Shown: positions 9,509-18,537, counted from the first letter of the stretch. The stretch is 64,000 nt of DNA from Pseudomonas grandcourensis (GCF_039909015.1 NZ_CP150919.1:658501-722500), one strand, 5' to 3'. The notes: generated from the sequence alone by a model not told the origin. Numbers and translations: made by a program.

Positions 9509-10221
9509 GTAAACCCATCCTCGAACTCAAGGATCTGGACGTGTTTTACGGCCCGATCCAGGCCCTTAAAGGTGTCTCGCTGCACATCAACGAAGGGGAA
9601 ACCGTCAGCCTGATCGGCTCCAACGGTGCCGGCAAGTCGACCCTGCTGATGTCGATCTTCGGCCAGCCAAGGGCCGCGGACGGGCAAATCCTTTATCAGG
9701 GCGTGGACATTACCCACAAGTCGTCCCACTACATCGCCTCCAACGGCATCGCGCAATCGCCGGAAGGGCGGCGGGTGTTCCCCGACATGACCGTCGAAGA
9801 GAACCTGCTGATGGGAACCATCCCTATCGGTGACAAGTACGCCAAGGAGGACATGCAGCGCATGTTCGAGCTGTTCCCTCGGCTCGAAGAGCGGCGTACC
9901 CAGCGGGCGATGACCATGTCCGGTGGCGAGCAGCAAATGCTAGCTATCGCCCGTGCCCTGATGAGCCGGCCGAAGTTGTTGCTGCTCGATGAGCCGAGCC
10001 TGGGCCTGGCGCCAATCGTGGTGAAGCAGATCTTTGCAACGCTGCGGGAACTGGCCAAGACCGGCATGACCATCTTCCTGGTGGAGCAGAACGCCAACCA
10101 CGCCCTGCGGTTGTCGGACCGGGCTTACGTGATGGTCAACGGCGAGATCCGCATGACCGGCACCGGCAAGGAGTTGCTGGTCAACGAGGATGTGCGTAAC
10201 GCCTATCTCGGCGGGCACTGA
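9505..10221 (+). CDS. braG: Branched-chain amino acid ABC transporter ATPase (LivF type)
   Basis: This is a 238-residue ATPase and the last gene of the operon. Walker A is GSNGAGKST, the signature is MSGGEQQMLAIARAL, Walker B is LLLLDEPSLGL, and the switch histidine lies in FLVEQNANHALRLSDR, as in LivF proteins. The start at 9505 (MSKPILELKDLDVFYG) has GAGGAGG upstream and overlaps the braF stop as ATGA. A long upstream in-frame extension is only shadow coding of braF. Confidence 0.94.
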   Translation: MSKPILELKDLDVFYGPIQALKGVSLHINEGETVSLIGSNGAGKSTLLMSIFGQPRAADGQILYQGVDITHKSSHYIASNGIAQSPEGRRVFPDMTVEENLLMGTIPIGDKYAKEDMQRMFELFPRLEERRTQRAMTMSGGEQQMLAIARALMSRPKLLLLDEPSLGLAPIVVKQIFATLRELAKTGMTIFLVEQNANHALRLSDRAYVMVNGEIRMTGTGKELLVNEDVRNAYLGGH

Positions 10222-10240
10222 GTCTGCTTTGTGATGCACA

Positions 10241-10271
10241 AGCCCCGGCGCGCAATCGCCGGGGCTTTTTA
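10241..10271 (+). terminator. Intrinsic terminator after braG
   Basis: A 10-base-pair GC-rich stem (AGCCCCGGCG / CGCCGGGGCT) with a 6-base loop runs into five T residues, 20 bases after the braG stop. It ends the braCDEFG operon. Confidence 0.92.
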
Positions 10272-10294
10272 CATCTCCCAAACACCACTAAACC

Positions 10295-10386
10295 CTGTGG
10301 GAGCGAGCTTGCTCGCGATAGCAATCGATCAGTCAATATTGATGTTGACTGACAAACCGCTATCGCGAGCAAGCTCGCTCCCACAG
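10295..10386. repeat. REP pair
   Basis: Inverted CTGTGGGAGCGAGCTTGCTC-type copies surround a spacer with its own dyad (GATCAGTCAATATTGATGTT region). It lies directly after the bra operon terminator. Confidence 0.9.
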
Positions 10387-10470
10387 GTTTTTGGTGTGCC
10401 TGCGGGAAATTGTGGAAAACAAATTTCCCAAGCTCGCAAAGCGCGACATAAAGCCGCTGCAAATAGTTGT

Positions 10471-10930
10471 TTTGTCACGGTTTTGACTTGTCCCCGTTTG
10501 CTGTGGAACCGGCTGTGAATAACGTGGGAGTAGCTGGCTGGAGGCCTTTTAAACCGTGGCCTGCAGAGGTGTGGTTGTTTTTTGATCAGGTGTTTTTGCG
10601 CAGCTTGCAGGCCGCTTTGTCAACCTTTTTGTTCGGAATGAAAACGCATGGAATCGGCGTGGACAAGCCTGTGGATAAGTCTGTGACTAAACTCTGGAAA
10701 GACTCGGCTGAAGGCCGTAGTTACTGGCTTGGCGCAATCGTCGGTTTGACCCGTCAGTCATGAAAATGGCCAAGGGCTACACGGCAGGCGGTCGAGGGTC
10801 AAGCAAAAAAGTTTCAAAACCCCGCGCAAAGCCTTGTGGATAGCGGCTTGCAGCTTTTCCACTTGCCCCCAAAGACTGTGGACCGGCCTGTGGATAACGT
10901 GCGCGCACATGGCTGTAGGCCACGCTGGTA
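10471..10930. other. Gene-free region with four DnaA-box-like words in a degenerate repeat
   Basis: Apart from the REP pair, 10272-11060 has no convincing coding sequence. It contains TGTGAATAA (10514-10522), TGTGGATAA (10670-10678 and 10889-10897) and TGTGGATAG (10835-10843), all in one orientation. They are complements of TTATNCACA DnaA boxes or one base off. Two of them lie in similar blocks of about 65 bases (about 10483-10546 and 10855-10920), each reading CTGTGGA.CCGGC..TGTG.ATAACGTG and ending TGGCTG.AGGCC. A third, shorter copy is near 10658-10690. Function is unknown; a DnaA-binding or titration locus is possible. Confidence 0.5.
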
Positions 10931-10988
10931 AAGGGCTTGCCGGGATTGAGCGTTTTTTGAACAGATTGAACGGTGGTTGCCGCTGTGA

Positions 10989-11822
<834 letters not shown>

Positions 11823-11839
11823 GACCGCGTAACGGCCAA

Positions 11840-11910
11840 TCGCGAGCAAGCTCGCTCCCACAGGGATCTGCTAACACCTGAGAACCTTGTGGGAGCGAGC
11901 TTGCTCGCGA
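11840..11910. repeat. REP pair
   Basis: Copies TCGCGAGCAAGCTCGCTCCC (11840-11863) and its inverse (11887-11910) lie between the SDR and the cation efflux gene. Confidence 0.9.
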
Positions 11911-12003
11911 TGAGGCCAGCTCAGCTAGCGCAAGACATCAGCTAGACTCCTCACCCAATAACTCCGCCACACCCGGCGGTCTAGAGGTATTAGAGGAGAT
12001 CAA

Positions 12004-12909
12004 GTGAGTAATCGAGGCGAGCAGTCGCTGCTCAAACAATCGACCTTCCTGATGCTCGCCGTGACATTCGCCGGGATCATCACCGGTTTTGCTTCGGGCG
12101 CCCAATCCATCCTGTTCGATGGCTTCTTTTCGTTGATCGCGGCCTTCATCAAGGTCTTGATGCTGATCACCGCCCGGCTGATCGCCAAGGAAAGCAACCA
12201 GCGCTTCCAGTTCGGCTCCTGGCACCTGGAGCCCATGGTGCTGGTGATCGAGGGCAGCTTCATTTTCCTGGTCGCTATTTATGCCTTTCTCAACGGTGTG
12301 TTCGGCATCATCAGTGGTGGCCGCGAGGTCGAACTGGGGTTGGTGATCTTCTACGCGGCGTTCTTCACTGTCGTTGAGCTCATTTATTTTTTCTACGTCC
12401 GCGAACGCAATCGCACGCTCAAGTCATCGCTGATCCAGTTCGACAACATCAGTTGGCTGGTGGACGCGATGCTGTCGGCGGGCCTGCTGGTGAGCTTCCT
12501 GATCGCGTTGCTGCTCAAGACCCAGGGGTACGACAAGTGGGCGGTGTATGTCGACCCGATGATCCTGATCCTGCTGGCCTTGGGCATGCTCCCCCCGGCG
12601 TTCAAAATCCTCGGACCGGCATTGCGCGATGTGCTGGGGATCGTCCCGGATCAACTGGACGACAAGGTGCGTCAGGTGATGGAGGAGGCGAAGGTCGAGC
12701 ATGGTTTCGACGATTACATTTCCTACGTGCAGAAACACGGCAGGGCCTGTTTTATCGAGATTCACATCGTATTGCCGAAGGATTACTGGCTGGACGGTGT
12801 GGGGCAACTGGACAGTTTGCGCGAGGAAATTTCCACAAAACTTGGCGAGCCGGATGCCGCACGATGGTTGACCATCAGCTTTACCGGGGATCGCAAGTGG
12901 ATTGAGTGA
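12004..12909 (+). CDS. Cation diffusion facilitator family transporter
   Basis: This 301-residue inner-membrane protein has about six hydrophobic helices (residues about 15-215) and a cytoplasmic C-terminal domain of about 85 residues. That layout fits CDF metal efflux proteins. The helix II segment is SILFDGFFSLIAAFIKVLML, where the family metal site keeps the Asp but the usual His is not obvious, so the transported metal cannot be stated. The helix V segment is SWLVDAMLSAGLLVSFLIAL. Translation starts at GTG 12004 with GAGGAG just upstream. It converges on the AGE epimerase gene. Confidence 0.75.
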   Translation: MSNRGEQSLLKQSTFLMLAVTFAGIITGFASGAQSILFDGFFSLIAAFIKVLMLITARLIAKESNQRFQFGSWHLEPMVLVIEGSFIFLVAIYAFLNGVFGIISGGREVELGLVIFYAAFFTVVELIYFFYVRERNRTLKSSLIQFDNISWLVDAMLSAGLLVSFLIALLLKTQGYDKWAVYVDPMILILLALGMLPPAFKILGPALRDVLGIVPDQLDDKVRQVMEEAKVEHGFDDYISYVQKHGRACFIEIHIVLPKDYWLDGVGQLDSLREEISTKLGEPDAARWLTISFTGDRKWIE

Positions 12910-12932
12910 CTGGTTTCCCTCTCACTAATCAG

Positions 12933-14066
12933 TCAGCCGAGATATTGCACTAACCCGCGATAACAGGTCGCCAGGTGATAGGGCGTGGTCGATGGCATGT
13001 CGCGGCGGCTGACTTCACCGTGCTCGTCACGGCATTCGTACCAGCCGCCGGCATGCAGCGAACGCTGCTGCAATGCTTGCAATTGACGCAGTACAACCGC
13101 TTCGCTGTCCGGACGCAGCGTCAATGCGCGCAGGTACTCGGCCTGGGCCCAGATCCGCTGCGTGGCGTCCCGCACGCCACCCTCCGCTGCGAAGTCGAGC
13201 ATCGCCCGCACGGCGCCAGTCTGCTGATCGACGCCCACTTGCTCGGTAAAGGCGAAGGCCCGCTCCAGATCGGCATGCAGCGTCGAATTGCGCAACAGCG
13301 CCGAGGATTCCAGCAGGAAATACCACTCGAACTGGTGCCCCGGTTCAAACCAGTTATCCACAGCCCCTAGCGGCTTTTCCATCAATACGCCGTGCTGCGG
13401 ATCGATAAAGCGCGCGTGCATGGCTGTGCATAACTCGACGAGTGCCTGTTGCACGTCGAGGTCTTCGCGCACCGACAGGGTGGCGAGGAATGCTTCGGCC
13501 AGGTGCATCAGCGGATTTTGCAAAGGGCCGCTATCCAGCGATGCCCAGTTGCGGTCGAGGGTGGCTTCGTACAGACCGTCGTCCGTGGCGAAACGCTGCG
13601 CGACCACTTCCAGCGAGGCGTTGAGCACCGACTCCACCAGCGGCTCGCGGACCTTGTCCCAGTAATGGGCGCAGGCGAACAGGATGAAGACGTGGGTGTA
13701 GAGGTCTTTACGCTGATCCAGCGGCGCCCCTTGTGCATCGACACTGTAGAACCAGCCGCCATGCTCGGCATCGTGGAAGTGCCGCTGCAACGAGCGGAAC
13801 AACGCGGCGGCACGCTCTTCGGCGCCCGGCACCTGACCGATCAGGCTGGCAAACAGATACAACTGCCGCGCACAGGCCATGGCCCGGTAGCGTTGCGGTG
13901 GCAGCGGTCGGTGTTCGGCATCCAGCGCCTCGTAGGGCAACGCCATGTCGGCGTTCCAGCCCGGACCTTGCCAGAGCGGCATGATGACGTTCAGGAAGTG
14001 CTGATGCACCGAGGCGAACAGGGCGGTCAATTCAGGCTGGGAGGCGGAGCGGGAAACAGGCGGCAT
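12933..14066 (-). CDS. AGE family sugar epimerase/isomerase
   Basis: This 377-residue protein matches the N-acylglucosamine 2-epimerase/mannose isomerase fold ((alpha/alpha)6 barrel). Recognisable segments are RYRAMACARQLYLFASL, HDAEHGGWFYSVDAQGAP, KDLYTHVFILFACAHYW, NPLMHLAEAFLAT and EPGHQFEWYFLLE, whose histidines are the usual active-site positions. The C-terminal GGWYECRDEHGEVSRRDMPSTTPYHLATCYR is also typical. Substrate (mannose/fructose, glucose or N-acyl sugars) cannot be decided from sequence. It appears monocistronic. Confidence 0.8.
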   Translation of the reverse strand: MPPVSRSASQPELTALFASVHQHFLNVIMPLWQGPGWNADMALPYEALDAEHRPLPPQRYRAMACARQLYLFASLIGQVPGAEERAAALFRSLQRHFHDAEHGGWFYSVDAQGAPLDQRKDLYTHVFILFACAHYWDKVREPLVESVLNASLEVVAQRFATDDGLYEATLDRNWASLDSGPLQNPLMHLAEAFLATLSVREDLDVQQALVELCTAMHARFIDPQHGVLMEKPLGAVDNWFEPGHQFEWYFLLESSALLRNSTLHADLERAFAFTEQVGVDQQTGAVRAMLDFAAEGGVRDATQRIWAQAEYLRALTLRPDSEAVVLRQLQALQQRSLHAGGWYECRDEHGEVSRRDMPSTTPYHLATCYRGLVQYLG

Positions 14067-14143
14067 TGGCTGGCGTCGTCACGGCAGGGGCGATTGCGCG
14101 ACATGTTAGCAGGCCTGAGCGGGGTGGTGTCTGTCAGGCCGTC

Positions 14144-14215
14144 ATCGCGAGCAGGCTCGCTCCCACACTGGAACTGTATGCACAGGAGCAATGTGGGAGC
14201 GAGCCTGCTCGCGAT
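14144..14215. repeat. REP pair
   Basis: Inverted copies of the GTGGGAGCGAGCCTGCTCGC element lie at 14144-14167 and 14192-14215, between the epimerase start and the ureJ stop. Confidence 0.9.
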
Positions 14216-14238
14216 GGGGCCATCACAGGCAACAAAAA

Positions 14239-14811
14239 TCAGCCAGCCAGCAACCACACCCCGGTCGCCGCCGAAGCAGCACCCGCCAATCGCACCAATG
14301 GCGCTGCGGCCTGCGGCAACACCCGCACCAGCACATAACCCGCCGCGTGCAACACCGCCGTCGCCACGACAAAGCCTGCGGCGTAGGTCCAGGGACTCGA
14401 CATGTCCGGCAGTTCCAGCCCGTGCGCGACACCATGAAACAATGCAAACAAAGCCGTCGCACCTACTGCCATCACCAACGGTGGACGCACCGCCAAGGCA
14501 ACCGCCAGCCCCAAGGCCAACACGGAAGCAGCAATCCCGCTCTCCAGTGCCGGCAGGTTCAGTCCTTCAAAACCCAACAGCCCGCCAATCAACAGGGTGC
14601 CGACAAAGGTGCTCGGCAACGCCCAGCGTGCGGCGCCTTGTTGTTGCGCTGCCCAAAGGCCGACCGCCAGCATCGCCAGCAAGTGATCGAGACCGCCCAG
14701 CGGATGGCTGATACCGGCCATCAAGCCATTGTCGCCATGTCCCGGATGGGCGAAGGCGAGGGCCGGGGTCAGCAGCAGGGCCAGGGCGCCGAGAATACGT
14801 TTGAGTGTCAT
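14239..14811 (-). CDS. ureJ: HupE/UreJ family nickel-related membrane protein
   Basis: This 190-residue HupE/UreJ protein is thought to help nickel enter the cell for urease. A signal-like N-terminus (RILGALALLLTPALAFA) is followed by the family motif HPGHGDN..AGISHPLGGLDHLLAMLAVGLWA, with conserved His and Asp residues as candidate nickel ligands. Several more membrane helices follow, including ALFALFHGVAHGLELP. AAGGAAG precedes the ATG at 14811. It is the last gene of ureE-ureF-ureG-ureJ, 29 bases after ureG. Confidence 0.88.
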   Translation of the reverse strand: MTLKRILGALALLLTPALAFAHPGHGDNGLMAGISHPLGGLDHLLAMLAVGLWAAQQQGAARWALPSTFVGTLLIGGLLGFEGLNLPALESGIAASVLALGLAVALAVRPPLVMAVGATALFALFHGVAHGLELPDMSSPWTYAAGFVVATAVLHAAGYVLVRVLPQAAAPLVRLAGAASAATGVWLLAG

Positions 14812-14840
14812 GGATAAGCTTCCTTGTTGATAAGTTGTGA

Positions 14841-15455
14841 TCAGGCCGCGGTCAGCAAACCCTGGCGTTCGATGAAGGCGATGATCTCTTCCAGGCCCAG
14901 GCCGGTTTTCTGATTGCTGAACACGAACGGCTTGCCGTTGCGCATGCGCTGGGTGTCGCTGTTCATCATCTCCAGTGAGGCACCGACCAACGGCGCGAGG
15001 TCGATCTTGTTGATCACCAGCAGGTCGGACTTGCAGATCCCCGGCCCGCCTTTGCGCGGCAGCTTGTCGCCGGCCGAGACGTCGATCACGTAGATGGTCA
15101 GGTCGGACAGTTCCGGGCTGAAGGTCGCGGAAAGGTTGTCGCCCCCGGACTCCACGAGAATCAGGTCCAGCCCGGGAAAGCGGCGGTTGAGCTGATCCAC
15201 GGCTTCGAGGTTGATCGAGGCGTCTTCGCGGATGGCCGTGTGCGGGCAGCCACCGGTTTCCACACCGATGATGCGTTCCGGCGCCAGGGCTTCGTTGCGC
15301 ACCAGAAAATCGGCGTCTTCGCGGGTGTAGATGTCGTTGGTCACGACGGCCAGGTTGTAGCGCTCGCGCAGGGCCAGGCACAGGGCCAGGGTCAGAGCGG
15401 TTTTGCCGGAGCCGACCGGGCCGCCGATGCCGACACGCAGGGGTTGTGTGTTCAT
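14841..15455 (-). CDS. ureG: Urease accessory GTPase
   Basis: This is a 204-residue SIMIBI-class GTPase that delivers nickel to apo-urease together with UreD, UreF and UreE. The P-loop [11 protein letters not shown] is at residues 11-20. The metal-binding CPH is in [31 protein letters not shown] and the base-recognition NKIDLAP are also present. The length equals that of other Pseudomonas UreG proteins. The start at 15455 has GGAGAA upstream; the frame is open further but that part is shadow coding of ureF. Confidence 0.96.
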   Translation of the reverse strand: MNTQPLRVGIGGPVGSGKTALTLALCLALRERYNLAVVTNDIYTREDADFLVRNEALAPERIIGVETGGCPHTAIREDASINLEAVDQLNRRFPGLDLILVESGGDNLSATFSPELSDLTIYVIDVSAGDKLPRKGGPGICKSDLLVINKIDLAPLVGASLEMMNSDTQRMRNGKPFVFSNQKTGLGLEEIIAFIERQGLLTAA

Positions 15456-15478
15456 GTGGTTCTCCAAAATAACAGGCC

Positions 15479-16153
15479 CTAGGAACGGAACAGGCGGCTG
15501 TACTGGCGCTCGTGGGCCATACACGCCAGGGACAGGCCGAAAGCGGCGCTGCCGTAATGATCGGGATGGATTCGGGTGGCGTTCTGCTGAGCTTGTTGAA
15601 GCAGCGGCAACAGTTCGCTGGTCAAGCGTTGGGCGGCTTGTTGACCCAGGGGCAGGGTTTTCATCAGCACTGCCAATTGGTTTTCCAGCCAGCTCCAGAG
15701 CCATGCGGCGAGGGCGTCCTGCGGGCTGATCTGCCAGGCGCGCGCGGCCAAGGCCCACCCCAGGGCCAGATGTGGCTCGCTGCGTTGTTCAAGGAAGGCG
15801 CGGGCGGGGGCGTCGAGTTCCGGCAAGCCATTGAGCAATTGCTGCAACGAGTAGCCCATCTGCCGGCTCTCCTGATGCAGCTCGCGGGTTTCGCGACTGG
15901 CGCGATGCGCTTCGCAGCGAAGCAGCAATTCGTCCCAGTTTTCCTCGCAGGCGGCCACGCAATGGGCGAGCAATAACGGCGCTTCGAAGCGTGCCAGATT
16001 CAAAAGCAACTGATCGCTGATCCAGCGTCGCGCACTGTCGGGGTCGTGAACCCGGCCGTTATCCACAGCCATTTCCAGCCCTTGGGAATAGCTGTAGCCG
16101 CCAATCGGCAATTGCGGACTGGCCAGGCGCAACAGCGCCCAGGCCGGGTTCAT
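15479..16153 (-). CDS. ureF: Urease accessory protein UreF
   Basis: This is a 224-residue all-helical chaperone that works with UreD and UreG in building the urease nickel centre. The N-terminal family signature is [21 protein letters not shown], followed by [19 protein letters not shown]. The C-terminus contains [29 protein letters not shown], including the conserved terminal arginine and serine. Its ATG overlaps the ureE stop by four bases. Confidence 0.95.
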   Translation of the reverse strand: MNPAWALLRLASPQLPIGGYSYSQGLEMAVDNGRVHDPDSARRWISDQLLLNLARFEAPLLLAHCVAACEENWDELLLRCEAHRASRETRELHQESRQMGYSLQQLLNGLPELDAPARAFLEQRSEPHLALGWALAARAWQISPQDALAAWLWSWLENQLAVLMKTLPLGQQAAQRLTSELLPLLQQAQQNATRIHPDHYGSAAFGLSLACMAHERQYSRLFRS

Positions 16154-16650
16154 GTGCGTACGCCGAACTGGTGCAGTTTCGGCGCGTAGTTGAAGTCTTC
16201 ATCGCCGTGGCGAGAATGATGATGGCCACCGCCGTAGGCACCGTGTTCCGGCTGGAACGGCGCCTCGATGTTCACGGCAACGGCACCGAGTTGCTCGAGC
16301 ATGGCCTTGAGCACGTAATCGTCGAGCAGGCGCAACCAGCCGTCGCCGACTTGCAGGGCGACATGACGGTTGCCCAGGTGATAGGCCGCGCGGGTCAGTT
16401 CGAAGGCATTGGCACAGGTGACGTGCAGCAAGTGTTCGGGGCGAGCGCAGACACGCACGATTCGCCCGTCTTCGGCTTGCAGGCATTCGCCGTCATGCAA
16501 TGGCGGCTGACCGCGCTCCAAAAACAACCCGACGTCTTCGCCCTCGGCACTGAAACAGCGCAAACGGCTTTTGCTGCGGGCTTCGAACGTCAGGTGCAGT
16601 TCAGCGGCCCAGACGGGTTGAGGGTCGATTCTGCGATGAATCACCAGCAT
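16150..16650 (-). CDS. ureE: Urease accessory nickel metallochaperone UreE
   Basis: This is a 166-residue cytosolic nickel-binding chaperone. The N-terminal peptide-binding domain (MLVIHRRIDPQ to about residue 70) is followed by the metal-binding domain (HLLHVTCANAFELTRAAYHLGNRHV; the last His is the conserved nickel ligand). The His-rich tail GGGHHHSRHGDEDFNY supplies extra metal sites. I chose the ATG at 16650 because family members begin MLVIHRR and GGAAG lies just upstream. It is the first gene of the accessory operon, just downstream of a sigma-54-type promoter. Confidence 0.94.
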   Translation of the reverse strand: MLVIHRRIDPQPVWAAELHLTFEARSKSRLRCFSAEGEDVGLFLERGQPPLHDGECLQAEDGRIVRVCARPEHLLHVTCANAFELTRAAYHLGNRHVALQVGDGWLRLLDDYVLKAMLEQLGAVAVNIEAPFQPEHGAYGGGHHHSRHGDEDFNYAPKLHQFGVRT

Positions 16651-16686
16651 CGGAAAGCTTCCAGCAATGGACAATGCTCAGGCTAG

Positions 16687-16702
16687 AGCAAGGGGCTTGC
16701 CA
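16687..16702 (-). promoter_or_regulatory. Sigma-54-type promoter for ureEFGJ
   Basis: On the minus strand the sequence reads TGGCAAGCCCCTTGCT. It differs from TGGCACG-N4-TTGCW at one defined position and keeps exact GG/GC spacing. A start about 12 bases on gives a leader of roughly 25 bases before the ureE ATG. Confidence 0.75.
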
Positions 16703-16776
16703 ATCGAGGTGCTGCGTAGGAAATGGCTGAAGGAGACGTGGGGCTGGTGTCGATGGAGTGGGTTTTTTGGTTGAAG

Positions 16777-16806
16777 TTGGTGCGGTGTTTTTGAGTTGCG
16801 CACCAA
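16777..16806. promoter_or_regulatory. Palindrome TTGGTGCG-N14-CGCACCAA upstream of ureE
   Basis: Perfect 8-base arms flank a 14-base spacer, about 75 bases upstream of the ureE sigma-54 promoter. The inner seven bases and the spacer length match the site upstream of braC. It contains NtrC-like TGGTGC/GCACCA half-sites. Confidence 0.6.
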
Positions 16807-16826
16807 GTTGAAGCGGCGCGGTTCAA

Positions 16827-16854
16827 TGTGGGAGCGAGCAAGCTCGCTCCCACA
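16827..16854. repeat. Single palindromic REP
   Basis: The core GGGAGCGAGCAAGCTCGCTC is flanked by TGTG and CACA, giving one perfect fold-back without a partner copy. It lies just downstream of the desT stop. Confidence 0.85.
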
Positions 16855-16874
16855 GGGATTTCATCCACAGAAAG

Positions 16875-17507
16875 TTACTCGGTGCTACCGAGCCCTTGCC
16901 AATGCTTGAGGCCGATAAAGATAAACCGCAACTGCTGGGTGATTTTCGCCTGGGGCGTCAGGTGCTCGGGCAAGGCCTCGGCTGGCGGATCGATGATGTC
17001 CGGCAGGGTGGCGAACACGCTCTTGACGATCAGGTCCGCCATGACGCTGAGGTCGGCGATGTCCAGATGCTGCAGTTTCGGCATCAGTGACAAATCCGCC
17101 GCCAGGTCCGAGCTGATGTCTTCACGCAAACGGCCGATGGCCTGGCGCACCGGCAGCGAACCGCCGTATTGCTCACGGGCGAGAAACAGGAACTGCGAAC
17201 GGTTGGCGCTGACCACGTCGAGAAAGATCCGTACCGAAGCATCGATGATGCCACCCATCACGAATTCGTTGTGTCGTACCAGGCGAATGGTTTCGCGGAA
17301 TGTCTGGCCGACTTCGCTGACCAGCACCAGGCCCAATTCATCCATATCGGTAAAATGCCGATAGAAACCGGTCGGTACGATCCCGGCGGTTTTCGCGACT
17401 TCGCGCAGGCTCAGGCTGCCGAATCCTCGGCCGCCATCCATCAGGCGCCGGGCAGCGTCCATCAGGGCGTTACGGGTTTGTTGTTTCTGTTCGGCGCGGG
17501 GCAGCAT
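16875..17507 (-). CDS. desT: TetR-family fatty-acid regulator DesT
   Basis: This 210-residue TetR/FabR-type regulator in P. aeruginosa senses the saturated/unsaturated acyl-CoA balance and represses desaturase genes. The N-terminal helix-turn-helix is LSLREVAKTAGIVPTGFYRHF (about residues 31-51), preceded by MLPRAEQKQQTRNALMDAA. Its neighbour ureE is the same as in P. aeruginosa, which supports the assignment. The desCB genes normally divergent from desT are not on its upstream side here, where a tandem-repeat protein gene lies instead. Confidence 0.85.
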   Translation of the reverse strand: MLPRAEQKQQTRNALMDAARRLMDGGRGFGSLSLREVAKTAGIVPTGFYRHFTDMDELGLVLVSEVGQTFRETIRLVRHNEFVMGGIIDASVRIFLDVVSANRSQFLFLAREQYGGSLPVRQAIGRLREDISSDLAADLSLMPKLQHLDIADLSVMADLIVKSVFATLPDIIDPPAEALPEHLTPQAKITQQLRFIFIGLKHWQGLGSTE

Positions 17508-17631
17508 CGCAAGGGCGTTTTCTGGACAGGGACGCGGCGCACTCTAGCAAATCGGCTTTGCCGGCGTCGAACGACTGTGCCGGGATCAGGCAGGGAAGCG
17601 CGGCATCTATCAAGCGGACCGCTGAAAAGTC

Positions 17632-17661
17632 AAAAGCCCAATCCGGGGATTGGGCTTTTTT
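17632..17661 (-). terminator. Bidirectional intrinsic terminator
   Basis: The stem AAAAGCCCAAT / ATTGGGCTTTT with loop CCGGGG has a T-run on both strands. It lies 18 bases past the stop of the tandem-repeat gene on the minus strand, and so separates it from desT. Confidence 0.85.
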
Positions 17662-17679
17662 TCAAGGCGGGCATGGGGC

Positions 17680-18150
17680 TTAGCTCACGGCGCTGTTGCG
17701 TTCGATTACACGGTCACCACCGCCTTCAGCGAGGGTTTGACCTTGTGGGGTGCGATCGGAACCATCGGCGGCAAGGGTCTGGCCTTGTGGAGTACGATCC
17801 GAACCGTCGGCAGCCAGGGTTTGACCTTGTGGGGTGCGATCGGAACCATCAGCGGCAAGGGTCTGGCCTTGTGGGGTACGATCGGAACCATCGGCAGCCA
17901 GGGTTTGGCCCTGAGGAGTCCGGTCCGAGCCATCCTGAGTGATCAAGCCTTTTTCTTTCAGGCGATCATTACCGCCTTCGGCAAGGGTCTGGCCTTGTGG
18001 TGTACGTTCAGAACCATCGGCGGCAACGGTCTGGCTGAACACCGAGTGGTCTTGTTTCACTTGCGGGGTGGCCTGGTCAGCGGCTGGCAGGGCAAAGGCA
18101 GTGCTGGCCAGCATTGAGAGTGTAAGGCTAAGCAGTAGTTGGCGTTTCAT
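17680..18150 (-). CDS. Secreted protein of 14-residue tandem repeats
   Basis: This is a 156-residue protein with a Sec signal peptide (MKRQLLLSLTLSMLASTAFA) and then almost only tandem 14-residue units. Four units are identical (AADGSDRTPQGQTL) and three are variants (AADGSERTPQGQTL, AEGGNDRLKEKGLI, TQDGSDRTPQGQTL). The end is AEGGGDRVIERNSAVS. It should be periplasmic or secreted, hydrophilic and probably disordered. No enzymatic motif is visible and I do not recognise a function. At DNA level the units form an 84-base higher-order repeat. It is monocistronic with its own terminator. Confidence 0.8.
   Translation of the reverse strand: MKRQLLLSLTLSMLASTAFALPAADQATPQVKQDHSVFSQTVAADGSERTPQGQTLAEGGNDRLKEKGLITQDGSDRTPQGQTLAADGSDRTPQGQTLAADGSDRTPQGQTLAADGSDRTPQGQTLAADGSDRTPQGQTLAEGGGDRVIERNSAVS
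17734..17943. repeat. 42-bp tandem repeat with 84-bp higher-order period
   Basis: Units begin at 17734, 17776, 17818, 17860 and 17902, each 42 bases. Units at 17734 and 17818 share one spelling (GGTTTGACCTTG..GTGCGATC), and those at 17776 and 17860 another (GGTCTGGCCTTG..GTACGATC). Less similar units continue to about 18030. Unit number can probably change by slippage without breaking the frame. Confidence 0.85.
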
Positions 18151-18461
18151 GATCGTTGTGCTCCTCGGGGGTGCGAAAAAGTGGGTACGAGAGCAATGCT
18201 ACTCTCGATAAATCGATATGAAAGTTCATAAACGCAATGGTAATAATCAATGGAATTGATTGTTTGCTGCGGAGGCTCTAAACCGGTCGTTTCCGGCGAG
18301 TAGACTTGCACCGAAATGGGTATTTTCGACTCATCTTTGATATACAGAAGTGCGGGGCCGGTAACGCTGAATGACTGATTGGTCAGTATTGGACTGGGCG
18401 AAATCGGCGAAATCGGTCTATCGATTAAACCTGCCGGGTTTTTATCAGTCGTAGTTTTCAT
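18147..18461 (-). CDS. Possible small ORF, unsupported
   Basis: The gap between the tandem-repeat gene and the AsmA gene (18151-18537) holds one open minus-strand frame. It would read MKTTTDKNPAGLIDRPISPI and onward for about 104 codons. I see no ribosome site, its end overlaps the start of the neighbouring gene, and the composition is more AT-rich than the surroundings. It is more likely non-coding, but no other explanation of the gap is visible. Confidence 0.15.
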   Translation of the reverse strand: MKTTTDKNPAGLIDRPISPISPSPILTNQSFSVTGPALLYIKDESKIPISVQVYSPETTGLEPPQQTINSIDYYHCVYELSYRFIESSIALVPTFSHPRGAQRS

Positions 18462-18537
18462 GGCGGGCCGTTTGCGGCTCACCGTTTCACATGTGCGTCG
18501 CAGTCGGGGCGCTCAGTCGTATCAGGAGCCCTGTGCA

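Noticed and set aside
10295..10386. CRISPR-like repeated palindromes
   Set aside because: Repeats are isolated inverted pairs of REP type, not evenly spaced direct repeats.
10231..10763. Small frames in the DnaA-box region
   Set aside because: They run through a terminator and REP palindromes and lack ribosome sites.
13449..14711. 420-codon plus-strand frame over the AGE and ureJ genes
   Set aside because: It runs antisense across two real genes and a REP pair, with low-complexity translation.
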